64,000 nucleotides of DNA from assembly GCA_035534295.1 (NCBI GenBank), contig DATLSE010000009.1, positions 1 to 64,000 of the forward strand. The letters run 5' to 3'. The notes beneath the pieces were generated by a model. It did no database searches, was not told where the DNA came from, and was given only the letters and a program-made list of their open reading frames with translations. How positions within the stretch are numbered: position 1 is the first letter of the stretch; every line of letters starts with the position of its first letter. The position numbers and the translations under genes were made by a program. Of the stretch, positions 33,313 through 42,760 are shown piece after piece. This DNA is from DATKQJ01 sp035534295 (GTDB lineage: Bacteria > Chloroflexota > Dormibacteria > Dormibacterales > Dormibacteraceae).

Positions 33313-33595
33313 GCTGGGTCAGATCCTGGGTCGGGTGGTTGGCAGCCAGCCCGGTGGGGAAAAGCTGCGTTCGGCCCAGATCCGGCAGGCCTTTCTGACC
33401 ATTCTGGGCGAGAGCCTGGCGCGTGAGATCGACACCTGCGAAATGCGAGCGGGGGTCCTCCACGTGTCCACCTCCAACCCCTCCCTGGCTCACCAACTGA
33501 GCAGCGACAAAGACCATCTCCTACAGGTGCTGAACCATGGGTCGGGCGGCGGCATCAAGCAGTTGCGGGTCAGAACCGGACGCGGTCCAGGGTGA
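33305..33595 (+). CDS. DciA-like helicase-loading factor (DUF721)
   Basis: A 96-residue small basic protein from GTG 33305, overlapping recF by eight bases. It has the DUF721 architecture: helices DRLGQILGRVVG, a central WxxxVG-like region (here TILGESLAREI) and the beta part GVLHVSTSNPSLAHQLSSDKDHLL, typical of the KH-like domain of DciA. DciA recruits the replicative helicase DnaB in bacteria lacking DnaC/DnaI. The neighbour genes dnaA and recF agree with this. In most genomes gyrB follows here; a helicase-nuclease takes its place. Confidence 0.75.
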   Translation: MDRLGQILGRVVGSQPGGEKLRSAQIRQAFLTILGESLAREIDTCEMRAGVLHVSTSNPSLAHQLSSDKDHLLQVLNHGSGGGIKQLRVRTGRGPG

Positions 33596-36336
33596 GCCTT
33601 CATCTCAGCTCCGAGCAGCTCCAGGCGTTGGATCCCACCTGGGGTCCGGTCCGAATCATCGCCGGCGCCGGCACCGGGAAGACGACGGTCATAGCCGAGC
33701 GCTACCGAAGGCTGGTCCAGTCCGGAATCGATCCCAGCCGGATCATCGTCATGACATTCACCGAGAGAGCGGCGGGAGAGATGCGCGATCGCATCGTCAC
33801 CGCCACCGGACTCGAGTCGGTGAGCGGGGTGGGAACGTTTCACTCACTGGCCCTGGGATGGCTGCGCGAGGAACCTCCGGCGGCCGGCCTGGAGAGCGGA
33901 TTTCGAATTCTGGAAGGCCCTGAGCGCTGGATCGCAATGCGCGAGCTGATGTGGAACTCGGCTCCCGCAGCGCTCCTGGAGGAGGACCGACCGGACGATC
34001 TCATTCCGGCCATCCTGAGCCTGCAGGAACGCTTAAAACAGGAGTTGGTCAGCCTCAACGCCTATGCCGCCTGGGCCGCGGCCATCCCCGACCCGGACCT
34101 GCGGCGCCGCCAGCAGGCGGTGCACCGGCTGCTGCTTCGATACCAGCGCTTCTGCCGCGCCGGTCGCCTGGTCGATTTCGACGACCTGCTCCTGGGCGCC
34201 GTCCGCCTGCTGGAGACCAGGAGCAGGACCCGGCAGCACCTGGTCGGGACGTCGAACTGGGTCATGGTCGATGAATACCAGGACAGCAATCGAGCCCAGG
34301 AGAGGGTGGTGCAGCTGCTCGGCACACCGTGGGGAAACGTCTGTGTCGTGGGGGATGACGACCAGAGCATCTACCGTTTTCGGGGGGCGTCTCGGGCCAA
34401 CCTGGAACACTTTTTGGAGCTCTTCCCCGCCGCTCAGTCGCGCACCCTGGGTACCAACCGCCGCAGCGTGGAGGCGGTGGTGAAGGTGGCCGCGCGCCTG
34501 ATCGAGCACGACCGGGCGCGCCTGGGCAAGGAACTCGGGAGCGCGGAGGCTGGGCCGGGCCGGGTCTCGGCCACGAGCTGCGGCACCGAGGGTTCGGAGG
34601 CCGAGCTGATCGCGACCGAGATCAGGGAAATGGTGCTGGGGGGAATGCAAGCTGGTCGGATCGCCGTTCTGGTTCGCACCAGAGCCCTGGCCGAGCCCAT
34701 CGCCCGGGCCCTGGCGCGCTCTCAGATACCGGTCACGAACTGGGCCGGGCGCGGCTTCTACGAACGCCCTGAGGTACGCGACATGGTCGCGTACCTGCGC
34801 CTCCTGGCCAATCCGTCGGACCTGATCTCGCTCCTCCGCCTGCTCCAGCGCCCCCCCTTGGGTCTTCCCCTGGAATTGGTGTGGGAAGCCATCGGAGCGG
34901 AGCCGGGCGCTGACCCGCTTCCGGCAGTGGCCGAGTTGGACCCGGCCCGGGAGTGGGCACTGGAGATGGTTCGCCTGCGCCAGGAGGCAAAGCAGCTTGG
35001 GGTGGGAGACCTTCTCTTCGAGGTGATGCAGCGTACCGGTTACCCGGTGGCGGCCGAGGCCGCTGCCGAGCCCGCGACGGCCTCTCTGGTCGGGGCGCAC
35101 ATAGGGCGTTTCGCAGAGATCGTAGAGCAGTGGTGTGAGCGCTCCCCAGACCAGAGTCTGGCGCTCTTTCTGGCTCACCTGGAGCTGGTTCTGATCTCCG
35201 GCGTGGACCAGGAGCGGATCCAGCCTGATCTGGGCTCGACCGGGGTGTCGGTTCTCACCATCCATCAGGCCAAGGGATTGGAATTCGAGGCCGTCTTCGT
35301 CCCGTCGATGGTCGAGGGTAGGCTGCCGCACCGCCGGATCGGCGCATCGTCCATGGAGCTACCCGGAACCCTGGCCGGTCCGATCGGGCGCGCGCGAGAG
35401 GACCATCTGGCGGAGGAGCGCCGCCTGCTATACGTCGCCCTCACTCGGGCTCGCTCACGGGTGCAGCTGACCCTGGCCCAGCGCTACTCGGGGGTCGCGG
35501 TCTGGAAGCCGTCTCGCTTTCTGGCCGAGATGGGCCTTCCTCCCCCGAGCGAGGTGGCCACCGAGGAAGCTCCGGAAGAGGAGCTAAGGGCGGCCACTCA
35601 GATCGGGGTCGAGGCGTCGCCGGTGCGGCTCTCCTTCTCCTCCATCAACGCCTACCGGACGTGCCCGCGCAGCTTCTGGTACCGCTACCGCCTTCGCATC
35701 CCGGCACCGGCCTCGATCGAGGCCGAGCTGGGGACGGCGGTGCACCAGGTTCTGATGGAGGCGGGTCAGGCTCGACGGCGTGGCGTAGAGCTGAGCCAGT
35801 CCCTGCTTGACGCCATGTACCGATCGGCCTGGAGCTCGCTGCCAGCGTCCGACGATCGCCGCTGGGCGGCCCTGTACCGCAAGGGGCGAGGTCAGCTCCG
35901 GCGCCTGCTCGCCGGCGGCGGACTCAATTCAGTCCCCGATCTGGTCGAGGAGCGCTTCACCGCTGCCATGGATGGTTGGGAGCTGAGTGGGGCCATAGAC
36001 CGGGTGGAGCGTTCGGAGCGCGGCTGGACCATCACCGACTTCAAGACCGGGACCGCACTGCCCGCCAGCCGCCTGCGCCGCGATCTTCAGCTCGCCCTGT
36101 ACGCGCTGGGGGCGCGTCGAGGATTGGGGCTGAGCGGCCCGATTGAGCTTCAGATCGTGTATTTGCAGGATGGCGGCCGGGTTCTGCTCGATGCCACCCA
36201 GGAGCTCTTGGATTCAGCCCTGGAGGCGGGACGTGAAGTTGCGGACGGGGTTCGATCAGGCGCCTTTGAAGCCCTTCCCCAGGCCCGGAGCTGCCGCATC
36301 TGCCCCTATCGCATGCTCTGTCCGGATGCCATGTGA
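33592..36336 (+). CDS. UvrD/PcrA-type helicase fused to a RecB-family (PD-(D/E)XK) nuclease
   Basis: A 914-residue protein. Residues 1 to about 660 are a superfamily 1A helicase: AGAGTGKTT (motif I), VMTFTERAAGEM, MVDEYQDSN (II), VVGDDDQSIYRFRGAS (III), TIHQAKGLEFEAVFVP (V) and EERRLLYVALTRAR (VI). From about 680 a Cas4/RecB-type nuclease follows with RLSFSSINAYRTCPRSFWYRYRL, TAVHQVLMEA and WTITDFKTGT (Asp/Lys of the motif). A cysteine set, Cys in YRTCPR and the trio SCRICPYRMLC, is the 4Fe-4S cluster pattern of AddB/AdnA-type enzymes. Starts at GTG 33592, four bases inside dciA. Likely end-processing for recombination. Confidence 0.88.
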   Translation: MSLHLSSEQLQALDPTWGPVRIIAGAGTGKTTVIAERYRRLVQSGIDPSRIIVMTFTERAAGEMRDRIVTATGLESVSGVGTFHSLALGWLREEPPAAGLESGFRILEGPERWIAMRELMWNSAPAALLEEDRPDDLIPAILSLQERLKQELVSLNAYAAWAAAIPDPDLRRRQQAVHRLLLRYQRFCRAGRLVDFDDLLLGAVRLLETRSRTRQHLVGTSNWVMVDEYQDSNRAQERVVQLLGTPWGNVCVVGDDDQSIYRFRGASRANLEHFLELFPAAQSRTLGTNRRSVEAVVKVAARLIEHDRARLGKELGSAEAGPGRVSATSCGTEGSEAELIATEIREMVLGGMQAGRIAVLVRTRALAEPIARALARSQIPVTNWAGRGFYERPEVRDMVAYLRLLANPSDLISLLRLLQRPPLGLPLELVWEAIGAEPGADPLPAVAELDPAREWALEMVRLRQEAKQLGVGDLLFEVMQRTGYPVAAEAAAEPATASLVGAHIGRFAEIVEQWCERSPDQSLALFLAHLELVLISGVDQERIQPDLGSTGVSVLTIHQAKGLEFEAVFVPSMVEGRLPHRRIGASSMELPGTLAGPIGRAREDHLAEERRLLYVALTRARSRVQLTLAQRYSGVAVWKPSRFLAEMGLPPPSEVATEEAPEEELRAATQIGVEASPVRLSFSSINAYRTCPRSFWYRYRLRIPAPASIEAELGTAVHQVLMEAGQARRRGVELSQSLLDAMYRSAWSSLPASDDRRWAALYRKGRGQLRRLLAGGGLNSVPDLVEERFTAAMDGWELSGAIDRVERSERGWTITDFKTGTALPASRLRRDLQLALYALGARRGLGLSGPIELQIVYLQDGGRVLLDATQELLDSALEAGREVADGVRSGAFEALPQARSCRICPYRMLCPDAM

Positions 36337-37592
36337 GAGCGCGCCAGGATCAGGCACTGGCCGGCGATGTCGAGCGCAGCGTAGGGGCGGGCCACAGCCC
36401 CTGTCCTGTCGGCCAGGTCGGTGACGCCCCTCCCTCCGTCCTTCAGGAGCTCGACCAGGGTGGACTCGAGATGCTCTGGCCGGGGGCAGTAGACGCCGAT
36501 TCCAGAGCTGGTCACAAAGTCGACGTTGCTCGTCTCCTGGCCGGGAAGAAATCCGGTCAGGATCAGCGGAATGCCCGTGGCCAGCGCCTCCGCAATGGCG
36601 CCGGGGCCGGCCTTGGTCACAATCAGGTCGCTGGACCGCATCAGCTCGGGCATGTTGTCAACGAAGCCCAGGACTAAGTTGGGAGTGGAGAAGCGAACGC
36701 GCGCCAGCCGCTGGCGCAGGCGTTCGTTACGACCACAGACGGTGACCAGCTGCCAGGGATGAGCGGCCCAGGCCAGAGCCCTCACCTGGGCCAGGATGCC
36801 ACCGGCGCCCTCACCCCCTCCCGCCACCAGAACCGTGCACCTAGTCTCATCCAGACCGAATCGCCGGCGGAGGGCGGCTCGCTCGCCGGGGGCCGGGGGT
36901 CTAAAGCCAAGGTCCACGGGCAGTCCCAGCAGGCGCACCCGACTGGCCGGAATGGATCGGGACAGGACCAGGTCGCGCGCCGCCTCGGTGGGCACCACGA
37001 TGAGGTCGGCGGTGGCGCAGATCCAGCCCCGGTGGAGATCGACCAGGTCGGTGACAACCGTGACCAGGGCGCGCTTACGGCCCGAACCGGCGATGGCTTG
37101 GTGGGCGACGTGATTGAGCAGGGGATGGACCGAAATCACCAGGTCGGGGTCGAGGCGGCGTAGATCGTCGCTCAGCCGGCGCCGGACCTGCCGCCCGAAG
37201 ACCGAGCGGATGGCGGCGAACCCGGCGGTAGTGTTGGAGGATCGGTAGACCACGCCCCAGGCAGCTCGGGACCGGTTGATGATGGTCGGATAGAGCTGGG
37301 CGAGCTGACGCACCACGGCCGGTCCTTGGCCGATCAAGGGATCCAGCAGCTGAACCTTGACGGAGTGATCGGAAGCCCGCAGCCCGCGCTCCACGGCGCG
37401 CGCGGCGGCCCGGTGCCCGCCACCGGTGTCGGAGAAGAGAACGAGGATGCGGGCCGGAGGGGCGGCCGGCGGCCTCAGCTGCGGCGTCCCGTCTCCCCTC
37501 TTTCCGCGGCTCGGCGAGCTATCCAGCGCATGTTGTAGCGCGAGAGCAGGTAGGTGAGGAAGACCATCATCAAGACCGAAACCGTGATCCAA
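36306..37592 (-). CDS. GT28-family processive glycosyltransferase (diacylglycerol galactosyl/glucosyltransferase-like)
   Basis: Relates to MurG, MGD1 and UgtP. The conserved part starts ILVLFSDTGGGHRAAARA, with ISVHPLLNH, VVTDLVDLHRGW, the MGDG-synthase-like VVPTEAARD and the donor-binding KAGPGAIAEALATGIPLI toward the C-terminus. It may add hexose to diacylglycerol or a sugar-linked lipid at the membrane. The frame's only standard start is a TTG at 37592, which would overlap the upstream cytochrome gene by 118 bases; a CTG at 37478, overlapping its stop codon as CTGA, gives the expected N-terminus. It converges on and overlaps the helicase-nuclease by 31 bases. Confidence 0.85.
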   Translation of the reverse strand: MDHGFGLDDGLPHLPALALQHALDSSPSRGKRGDGTPQLRPPAAPPARILVLFSDTGGGHRAAARAVERGLRASDHSVKVQLLDPLIGQGPAVVRQLAQLYPTIINRSRAAWGVVYRSSNTTAGFAAIRSVFGRQVRRRLSDDLRRLDPDLVISVHPLLNHVAHQAIAGSGRKRALVTVVTDLVDLHRGWICATADLIVVPTEAARDLVLSRSIPASRVRLLGLPVDLGFRPPAPGERAALRRRFGLDETRCTVLVAGGGEGAGGILAQVRALAWAAHPWQLVTVCGRNERLRQRLARVRFSTPNLVLGFVDNMPELMRSSDLIVTKAGPGAIAEALATGIPLILTGFLPGQETSNVDFVTSSGIGVYCPRPEHLESTLVELLKDGGRGVTDLADRTGAVARPYAALDIAGQCLILARSHMASGQSMR

Positions 37593-38032
37593 AAGACGGT
37601 GCTCCGAGCCAGATCCTCGGGGGTCAACGCGGCCGCTCCGCCGCTCTCGTTCTGCTGCAGGATGAAGGACACCACGTCCTTGATGTCCTGCGGGCTGAGG
37701 GTGCCACCGAACTTGGGCATGGCGGCGCTGTATCCGGGATCGCCCGAGCGCCCATTGGTCACGGTCGTGATCAGGTAGTTGGGATCCTTGGGGTTCTTAA
37801 CCCCGGGCAGCTGGGTCAGCGGATTGAGTCGAGGACCCACGCCACCCTCCAGGTTGGCTCCATGGCAGGCGGTGCAGTTCTGGCTGAAGACGCTGGCGCC
37901 GTGGGTGGGGTCGCCGGGCAAAGCGGTGGAGGATCCGGCCGCGAAGACGGCGGTCAAAGTCCAACCGGCGAGGATGAGGGGGACGGCGACAGCCAGAGCA
38001 GCTGGAATGCGCCATCGTCTTTGTCCGATCAT
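37475..38032 (-). CDS. Membrane-anchored cytochrome c
   Basis: A 185-residue protein with a signal anchor at residues 8-31 (ALAVAVPLILAGWTLTAVFAA). The haem motif CTACH is at about residue 53-57 in FSQNCTACHGANLEGG, and the axial methionine is probable in AAMPKFGGTLS. A second membrane helix (STVFWITVSVLMMVFLTYLL) follows before a positive C-terminus. So a monohaem c-type domain faces outside, tethered at both ends. This resembles cytochrome subunits of quinol oxidising complexes or an electron donor to an oxidase, but no such complex is adjacent. Downstream glycosyltransferase is co-directional and overlapping. Confidence 0.85.
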   Translation of the reverse strand: MIGQRRWRIPAALAVAVPLILAGWTLTAVFAAGSSTALPGDPTHGASVFSQNCTACHGANLEGGVGPRLNPLTQLPGVKNPKDPNYLITTVTNGRSGDPGYSAAMPKFGGTLSPQDIKDVVSFILQQNESGGAAALTPEDLARSTVFWITVSVLMMVFLTYLLSRYNMRWIARRAAERGETGRRS

Positions 38033-38183
38033 GGTCGCATCGAAATGTACCAGACGGGGATGGGTCGGTCCGAGCGCGCGCCCGGTGGAATAGTCGCGCG
38101 CGACAGCCGCTTAGACCGCTATATGTGTTCGATTTCCCCCGTCTCCGCTTCGAGATTGGCGAGCCGCAGTCGGCGCTGGCTCG

Positions 38184-39497
38184 ATGGGAGAGCGTCCTTT
38201 CGTGGCTGACCGTGTCGACTGGGAGCCGGCGCGGGCCCAGGGCCCTCGGCCACGTCTGGCTCTGATCTGTCTGCACACCTCCCCCACCGCGTCATTGGGT
38301 CAAAGCGCCAACGGCGGCCTCAACGTTTACGTGCGCGAGATCTGCTCCGGTCTCAGCGCCTGCGGCATTGCCACCGACGTCTTCACCCGGAGCCACGGTT
38401 CGGGCTCGATCCAGGTTGAATCGCTGGCCAACCTGAGCCGGGTCATCTACCTACCGGCCAGCCGGCCGGCGCCAGACAAATACGCGCTGCTCGATGAGGT
38501 GACCGATTTCGGACTCCACCTGGCTGGCTTCATCGCCGACTCCGGCCTCAGCTACAGCGCCGTCTATTCCCACTACTGGCTCTCCGGCGCCGTCATGCTG
38601 GGGCTGCGCGAGAGACTGCACCTGCCCTGGCTGCACACGGCGCACACGCTGGCCCGGGTCAAAAACCGGCACCTGGCCCCGGGGGCCAGGCCGGAGCCCG
38701 AGGTTCGCGCTCGGATCGAGACGGAGATCGCGCGCGAGGCCGATCTCCTCATCGTCTCGACCAGCTCGGAGGGAGAGGACATGGTGCTTGAATACGGCGC
38801 CGATCCCGCTCGCCTGGCGGTCATCGCGCCCGGGGTCGACCTGCGCGGATTCTCGCCGCGGGAGCGATCGCGGGCCCGCGCCGCCCTCGGCCGAGAGGGC
38901 CAGCGCCTCCTGTTGTTCGTAGGCCGGCTGGAGCGGCTCAAGGGAGTCGAGATCATCCTCCGAGCGTTCCACCTGGCTGCCGACCGGCGCCATCCGGACG
39001 CCCGGCTGGTCATCCTGGGAGAGGACTCCGATCCGGGCATCCCGAGCGAACGGGCACGTCTGGCGGGCATCGTCGGTGATCTCGGACTGACCGGGAGGGT
39101 TGAGTTCGTGGGTCCGGTGCCGCAGCGAGAGCTCGGTCTTTGGTATTCCGCCTCCGAGGCGTGCTTGCTTCCGTCCTACACCGAATCATTCGGCCTGGTC
39201 GGCCTTGAAGCCCAGGCCTGTGGCACCCCGGTCATCGCCTCGAACTTGGCCGGGTTCGCGAGCGTGGTGCGCGATGGAGTGACCGGCTTTCTGGTCGACG
39301 GTCCCGACCCTGCGATGTACGCCGAGCGCATGGGCCGGATCCTGGCCGACCCCGATTTGTCGTTGACCATGGGCCGGCGCGGCACGCTACTGGCGCAGCG
39401 CTTTTCCTGGACCAGAACCGTCGACTCCCTGATTCGGTACCTGGATGAGCTGACCTCGATTCAGGGCGACGTCCAGGCCGGCATCGCCACCGAGTAG
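38184..39497 (+). CDS. GT4-family glycosyltransferase (MshA/sucrose synthase-like)
   Basis: A 437-residue GT-B enzyme. The N-terminal GLNVYVREICSGLSACGIATDVFTR matches the MshA/sucrose-phosphate synthase pattern of a Gly-rich donor/acceptor loop, LPWLHTAHTLARVKN follows near 145, and FVGRLERLKGVEIILRAF plus the E-x7-E region SYTESFGLVGLEAQACGTPVIAS bind the nucleotide sugar. No membrane span. MshA makes the first mycothiol precursor, but the acceptor here is not settled; no mshB/C/D is near. Its 3' end overlaps the convergent lipoprotein gene by 37 bases. Roughly 150 bases separate its start from the divergent cytochrome gene. Confidence 0.85.
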   Translation: MGERPFVADRVDWEPARAQGPRPRLALICLHTSPTASLGQSANGGLNVYVREICSGLSACGIATDVFTRSHGSGSIQVESLANLSRVIYLPASRPAPDKYALLDEVTDFGLHLAGFIADSGLSYSAVYSHYWLSGAVMLGLRERLHLPWLHTAHTLARVKNRHLAPGARPEPEVRARIETEIAREADLLIVSTSSEGEDMVLEYGADPARLAVIAPGVDLRGFSPRERSRARAALGREGQRLLLFVGRLERLKGVEIILRAFHLAADRRHPDARLVILGEDSDPGIPSERARLAGIVGDLGLTGRVEFVGPVPQRELGLWYSASEACLLPSYTESFGLVGLEAQACGTPVIASNLAGFASVVRDGVTGFLVDGPDPAMYAERMGRILADPDLSLTMGRRGTLLAQRFSWTRTVDSLIRYLDELTSIQGDVQAGIATE

Positions 39498-41059
39498 GGA
39501 AACGCGCGAGGGTCCCAGTCGGTGAGCTGGCGGAGCCCGGTCCCGTCGGCGTTCATGACGTAGAGTTGGCGGCCCTCAGCCCGCCCTGAGGCGGATACGA
39601 ACGCGATCTGATGACCGTCCCCCGAGGGAGCTGGAGACGTCACGTCAACCGGCCCCTGAGGCATCGCGTCGGCGGCTGAGATCGTGACCGGGGCCGTCGC
39701 CAGGGACAGCACGAAGACCTTGTCCCCAGTCCCCGCTCCGCCCGGCGCTGTGACCAGTAGGTGCTGGGGGTCGACCCAGAGCGGATCCGACACCTGGCCC
39801 CGGGTGACGAGCCGGCTAGCGCCGGCTCCGGTCAGGTAGCGAACCTTGATCTGGCTCGAGCGCCCGTCGGGGGCGAGCATACGGTAGGCAATCGCACTCG
39901 CATCTGGGGCCCAGGTCAAGCCGTCAACATTTCCGTGCTCAGCCTGAATCAGATATTGCGCCCGCAGCCCCGGGTCAAAGGCGCGGATCTGGGTCTCGGA
40001 TCCGGCGGTGACGGCGAACGCGATGCGTCGGCCGTCGGGGCTGACTGACGCGGTTGTCACGCCCTGGGCGACGCTCACCACCTCTCCACCCGCGGTCAGA
40101 ACGCTGAGTGATCCGGCCCCGAGATAGGCGTAGCCCAGGCCTGGGGCGAGCGCCCCAGCCCAGCTGGCGTTGAATGGCAGGGGCAGCGCCGGCCGGCCCA
40201 GCGGAGCATCGATCCAGCCCCCGGTCAGGGTGTGGACGAGGAGCGAGGTTCCGTCCGGAGACCAGGAAAAGGCGGAGCTGGGAACGCTCAGCAGGGGTCG
40301 CGGCAGACCGAGCTGGTTGACCACGTAGATCCCTCCTCGGGCCGAGGCCGAGGTCGGACTGACCGTGAAAGTAATCCACTGTCGCAGGGGTTGCACGGGG
40401 CCGGTGTAGAAGTGGAATCGCTGCCGACCGGGGAGATCGTTGCCGTGGCGGTCGCGGGCGGCCGACGAGACGGCGACGTCGTAGCGGCGTCCAGGCTGGA
40501 GCAGCGTCGCCGGTACCAGGTGGACGCTGTTGGCGTCGGACGCGTCCGGTACCAGACTGAAGCTGGTCTGGGGACTGATGCTGATGGCACTGGCCAGGGT
40601 CGACAGATTCATGGGGCGGCTGAAGGAGAGATCGATATAGGCCGAGGGATCGACACCAGACTGCCCGGAGGACGGGCTGGAGCCGGTCATGCTCGGCGGT
40701 GACTCGGTGTGAAAGGGCCAGCTGTGGGTGAGTCCGTTGACGGCACCCGCCCGGCTCGCGTAGCCACTCGCCAGGATGGCGCGGTAGTCGGTGTCGGTCC
40801 GCAGCACGGCGTGGCTGAACACCAGCGTGTGGTCGTCCGGCCAGCTGATGGAGCCCCGGGCAGCGGGCTGGAGCCGAAAGCGCTGGTTCACCGACGCCTC
40901 GTTCATGGCCCGGTCAAAGACGATGCTCACCGTCTGGTCGGTGCGTACCCCGCGCGCACCCCGCGAGGGGGTGATCTGAACAATCTGGGGAGAGCTGCCG
41001 CAGGCGCCCAGGGCCACCGCAGCCGACAGGCCCAGGACTAGGCCGGCCAGCCGTCTCAA
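39461..41059 (-). CDS. Secreted lipoprotein with Ig-like domains and a TolB-like beta-propeller
   Basis: A 532-residue exported protein. The signal peptide ends with the lipobox LGACGSS (Cys20), so it is lipid-anchored. Two SbsA/Big_5-type Ig-like domains follow: ITPSRGARGVRTDQTVSIVFDRAMN and SSPSSGQSGVDPSAYIDLSFSRPMN each start one. From about residue 245 a propeller is suggested by repeated SWSPDG, TWAPDAS, SPDGRRIAF, GDGHQIAFVS and MNADGTGLRQLTDW blades. Start is TTG at 41059. It precedes nothing else in the operon but follows 41064-42635 with 4 bases between. Probably an extracellular binding or sensing protein; ligand unknown. Confidence 0.75.
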   Translation of the reverse strand: MRRLAGLVLGLSAAVALGACGSSPQIVQITPSRGARGVRTDQTVSIVFDRAMNEASVNQRFRLQPAARGSISWPDDHTLVFSHAVLRTDTDYRAILASGYASRAGAVNGLTHSWPFHTESPPSMTGSSPSSGQSGVDPSAYIDLSFSRPMNLSTLASAISISPQTSFSLVPDASDANSVHLVPATLLQPGRRYDVAVSSAARDRHGNDLPGRQRFHFYTGPVQPLRQWITFTVSPTSASARGGIYVVNQLGLPRPLLSVPSSAFSWSPDGTSLLVHTLTGGWIDAPLGRPALPLPFNASWAGALAPGLGYAYLGAGSLSVLTAGGEVVSVAQGVTTASVSPDGRRIAFAVTAGSETQIRAFDPGLRAQYLIQAEHGNVDGLTWAPDASAIAYRMLAPDGRSSQIKVRYLTGAGASRLVTRGQVSDPLWVDPQHLLVTAPGGAGTGDKVFVLSLATAPVTISAADAMPQGPVDVTSPAPSGDGHQIAFVSASGRAEGRQLYVMNADGTGLRQLTDWDPRAFPYSVAMPAWTSP

Positions 41060-41063
41060 ACCG

Positions 41064-42635
41064 CTATTGGAGATGGCTGCGGAGCCGGTTCCTCAGGTCG
41101 GTGGCGAGGGAGTCCAGGCGCGAGGAGTCCACGAACAGGATGGAGATGGACGGGATCTGATCAATCGCGCCCTCCAGCCCGGCCTGGCTGCGGGGAGCTC
41201 CCGCCAGCACGTCCTTGACCTTGCGCGATCGATTGCCCAGCGCCTCATCGGTGAGCTGCTGGAGATCTTGTGCGACCGCTTCCCAATCAATCGCGCCCGG
41301 ATTCGAGTCGGTGGGCGGGGGACCAAGGTGGGACGTTGCCGGGGACGCAGGCAGGGGCGGGGCGAAGGTCGGGCCGGGGTCGTGGGCCAGCGCGGGTGCG
41401 GGCTCGGGAGCCACAGCGAGGGGGGGGCGAGACACGGCGGGGGGGCCCGGGGGAGCCGCCACCCGGGCCGGCTGGCGGCGGATGCCGACCACCTCATCGA
41501 CCTCGAGCGGGTCTCGTCGGGCGTCGCCCTCGGCCTTCACCTCGATCATGGCGCCGGGATCGGAGCAGATTTCCAGCACTCGATCGGCGGAGTCGGAGAT
41601 CTCACGCGAGTCACTGGTGTAGGCGCCGGCGAGTCGTCCGTGATCCAGGATGATGACCCCGGTGCCGCCCTGGCCGCGAACCATCAGGCTGCCCGACAGG
41701 CCCTTCTCCTCGAGGAACTTGATCAGTCCCTCCATGTTGACCCAGGAGGCGTAGAGCTCGGTGTACACGGGCCGCGCCACGGTCAGCTGGTGCAGGCCGT
41801 CAACCAGCTCCTTGGACAGGCTGACCACATCCAGTACCCCGTGCCCGCGGGTGACCTCGTCGTTGAACTCGCGCAGGGCCTGGCGCCCAAGCAGCAGGTT
41901 GGGCTCCGCGCCGGCGTCGTACACGCACTCCAGAGGCACGCCCTCGCGAAAAAACATGAGTCCAGCGGCGTTGTCGGTCAGGAGCCGGACGTAGCCGGTG
42001 TAGGTCTCCCGCTCCAGGGTTGTGATCAGGCGCGGGAAGTCCACGAACGAGGTCTTGAGGGAGTCATAGAGAACCTGGCCTGCGGGCACCGGAAAGGGTT
42101 CGCGCCCGTGCTTGGGAGAGGGCCGGTGCTTCACCCCGCGCGGGGGTTCCGGATCGCTCTCTGGCTCCGTCTCCACCGGCTGCGGAGGTGGGGGGGCGCT
42201 CAAAGGCATGGGGGGTGGGGGCGGCATCGCGGCGGGCGCTGGCGCCTGGGCCCAGCTCGGGCCGGAGGCCGGGGGCGCGGTCGCCTGCTCCGGTGCGGGC
42301 GGCTGGACCCTGGGCTCGGGTTCGGGTGCGGCCTCTGGGCTCATCGACCGCTGAACCAGGTCGGGAACGCTCGAGCGCACGGTCTCATCGGCCGGGAGCT
42401 TGGCCTTGGCGTCGAAGTCGAACTCTCCCCGCTGCCAGCTCAGAGCCCGGAGTACGACTTCATCGCCGCTGGAGCCCTCTGCGGTCGCGTGGAAGAGATG
42501 GCCGAAGAGGAAGAAGAGGGTGACGCTGCGCGACTCCCCATCGCGCAGTGAGAGCGTGCCGGTGGCGCGCTCTGACTGCGCCTCTTCCAGGAGCGATCGG
42601 AGGTCGGTCTGGGAGAGGGAACCCTTGGCTTGCAA
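41064..42635 (-). CDS. DUF4388-type two-part protein with proline-rich linkers
   Basis: A 523-residue cytosolic protein. Residues 1-90 are a PATAN/DUF4388-like domain (RATGTLSLRDGESRSVTLFFLFGHLFHAT), which appears in Myxococcus-like and cyanobacterial signalling proteins. A proline/alanine-rich linker follows (about residues 100-180), then a second sensor-like fold between about 195 and 375 with ETYTGYVRLLTDNAAGLMFFREGVPLECVYD and VIILDHGRLAGAYTSDSREI, which repeats the same kind of theme. Another proline-rich linker precedes a C-terminal helical part. No catalytic motif is visible. Start TTG at 42635. Probably a scaffold in a two-component or gliding/motility route; cannot be assigned. Confidence 0.55.
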   Translation of the reverse strand: MQAKGSLSQTDLRSLLEEAQSERATGTLSLRDGESRSVTLFFLFGHLFHATAEGSSGDEVVLRALSWQRGEFDFDAKAKLPADETVRSSVPDLVQRSMSPEAAPEPEPRVQPPAPEQATAPPASGPSWAQAPAPAAMPPPPPMPLSAPPPPQPVETEPESDPEPPRGVKHRPSPKHGREPFPVPAGQVLYDSLKTSFVDFPRLITTLERETYTGYVRLLTDNAAGLMFFREGVPLECVYDAGAEPNLLLGRQALREFNDEVTRGHGVLDVVSLSKELVDGLHQLTVARPVYTELYASWVNMEGLIKFLEEKGLSGSLMVRGQGGTGVIILDHGRLAGAYTSDSREISDSADRVLEICSDPGAMIEVKAEGDARRDPLEVDEVVGIRRQPARVAAPPGPPAVSRPPLAVAPEPAPALAHDPGPTFAPPLPASPATSHLGPPPTDSNPGAIDWEAVAQDLQQLTDEALGNRSRKVKDVLAGAPRSQAGLEGAIDQIPSISILFVDSSRLDSLATDLRNRLRSHLQ

Positions 42636-42760
42636 GAACAGATCTCCAGTGAGGCGCGGAACCAGTCTGGTGAGACCAGCGATTGAAGCTAGTATAAACA
42701 GCGTACGATGTCCCGGCTCCCTGCCCAGCGCCGGGGAATCCCGCCTCCCCTGGGCCCGTT

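Noticed and set aside
41067..42551. 494-residue plus-strand frame opposite the DUF4388 gene
   Set aside because: Gly/Arg-rich antisense frame without motifs.
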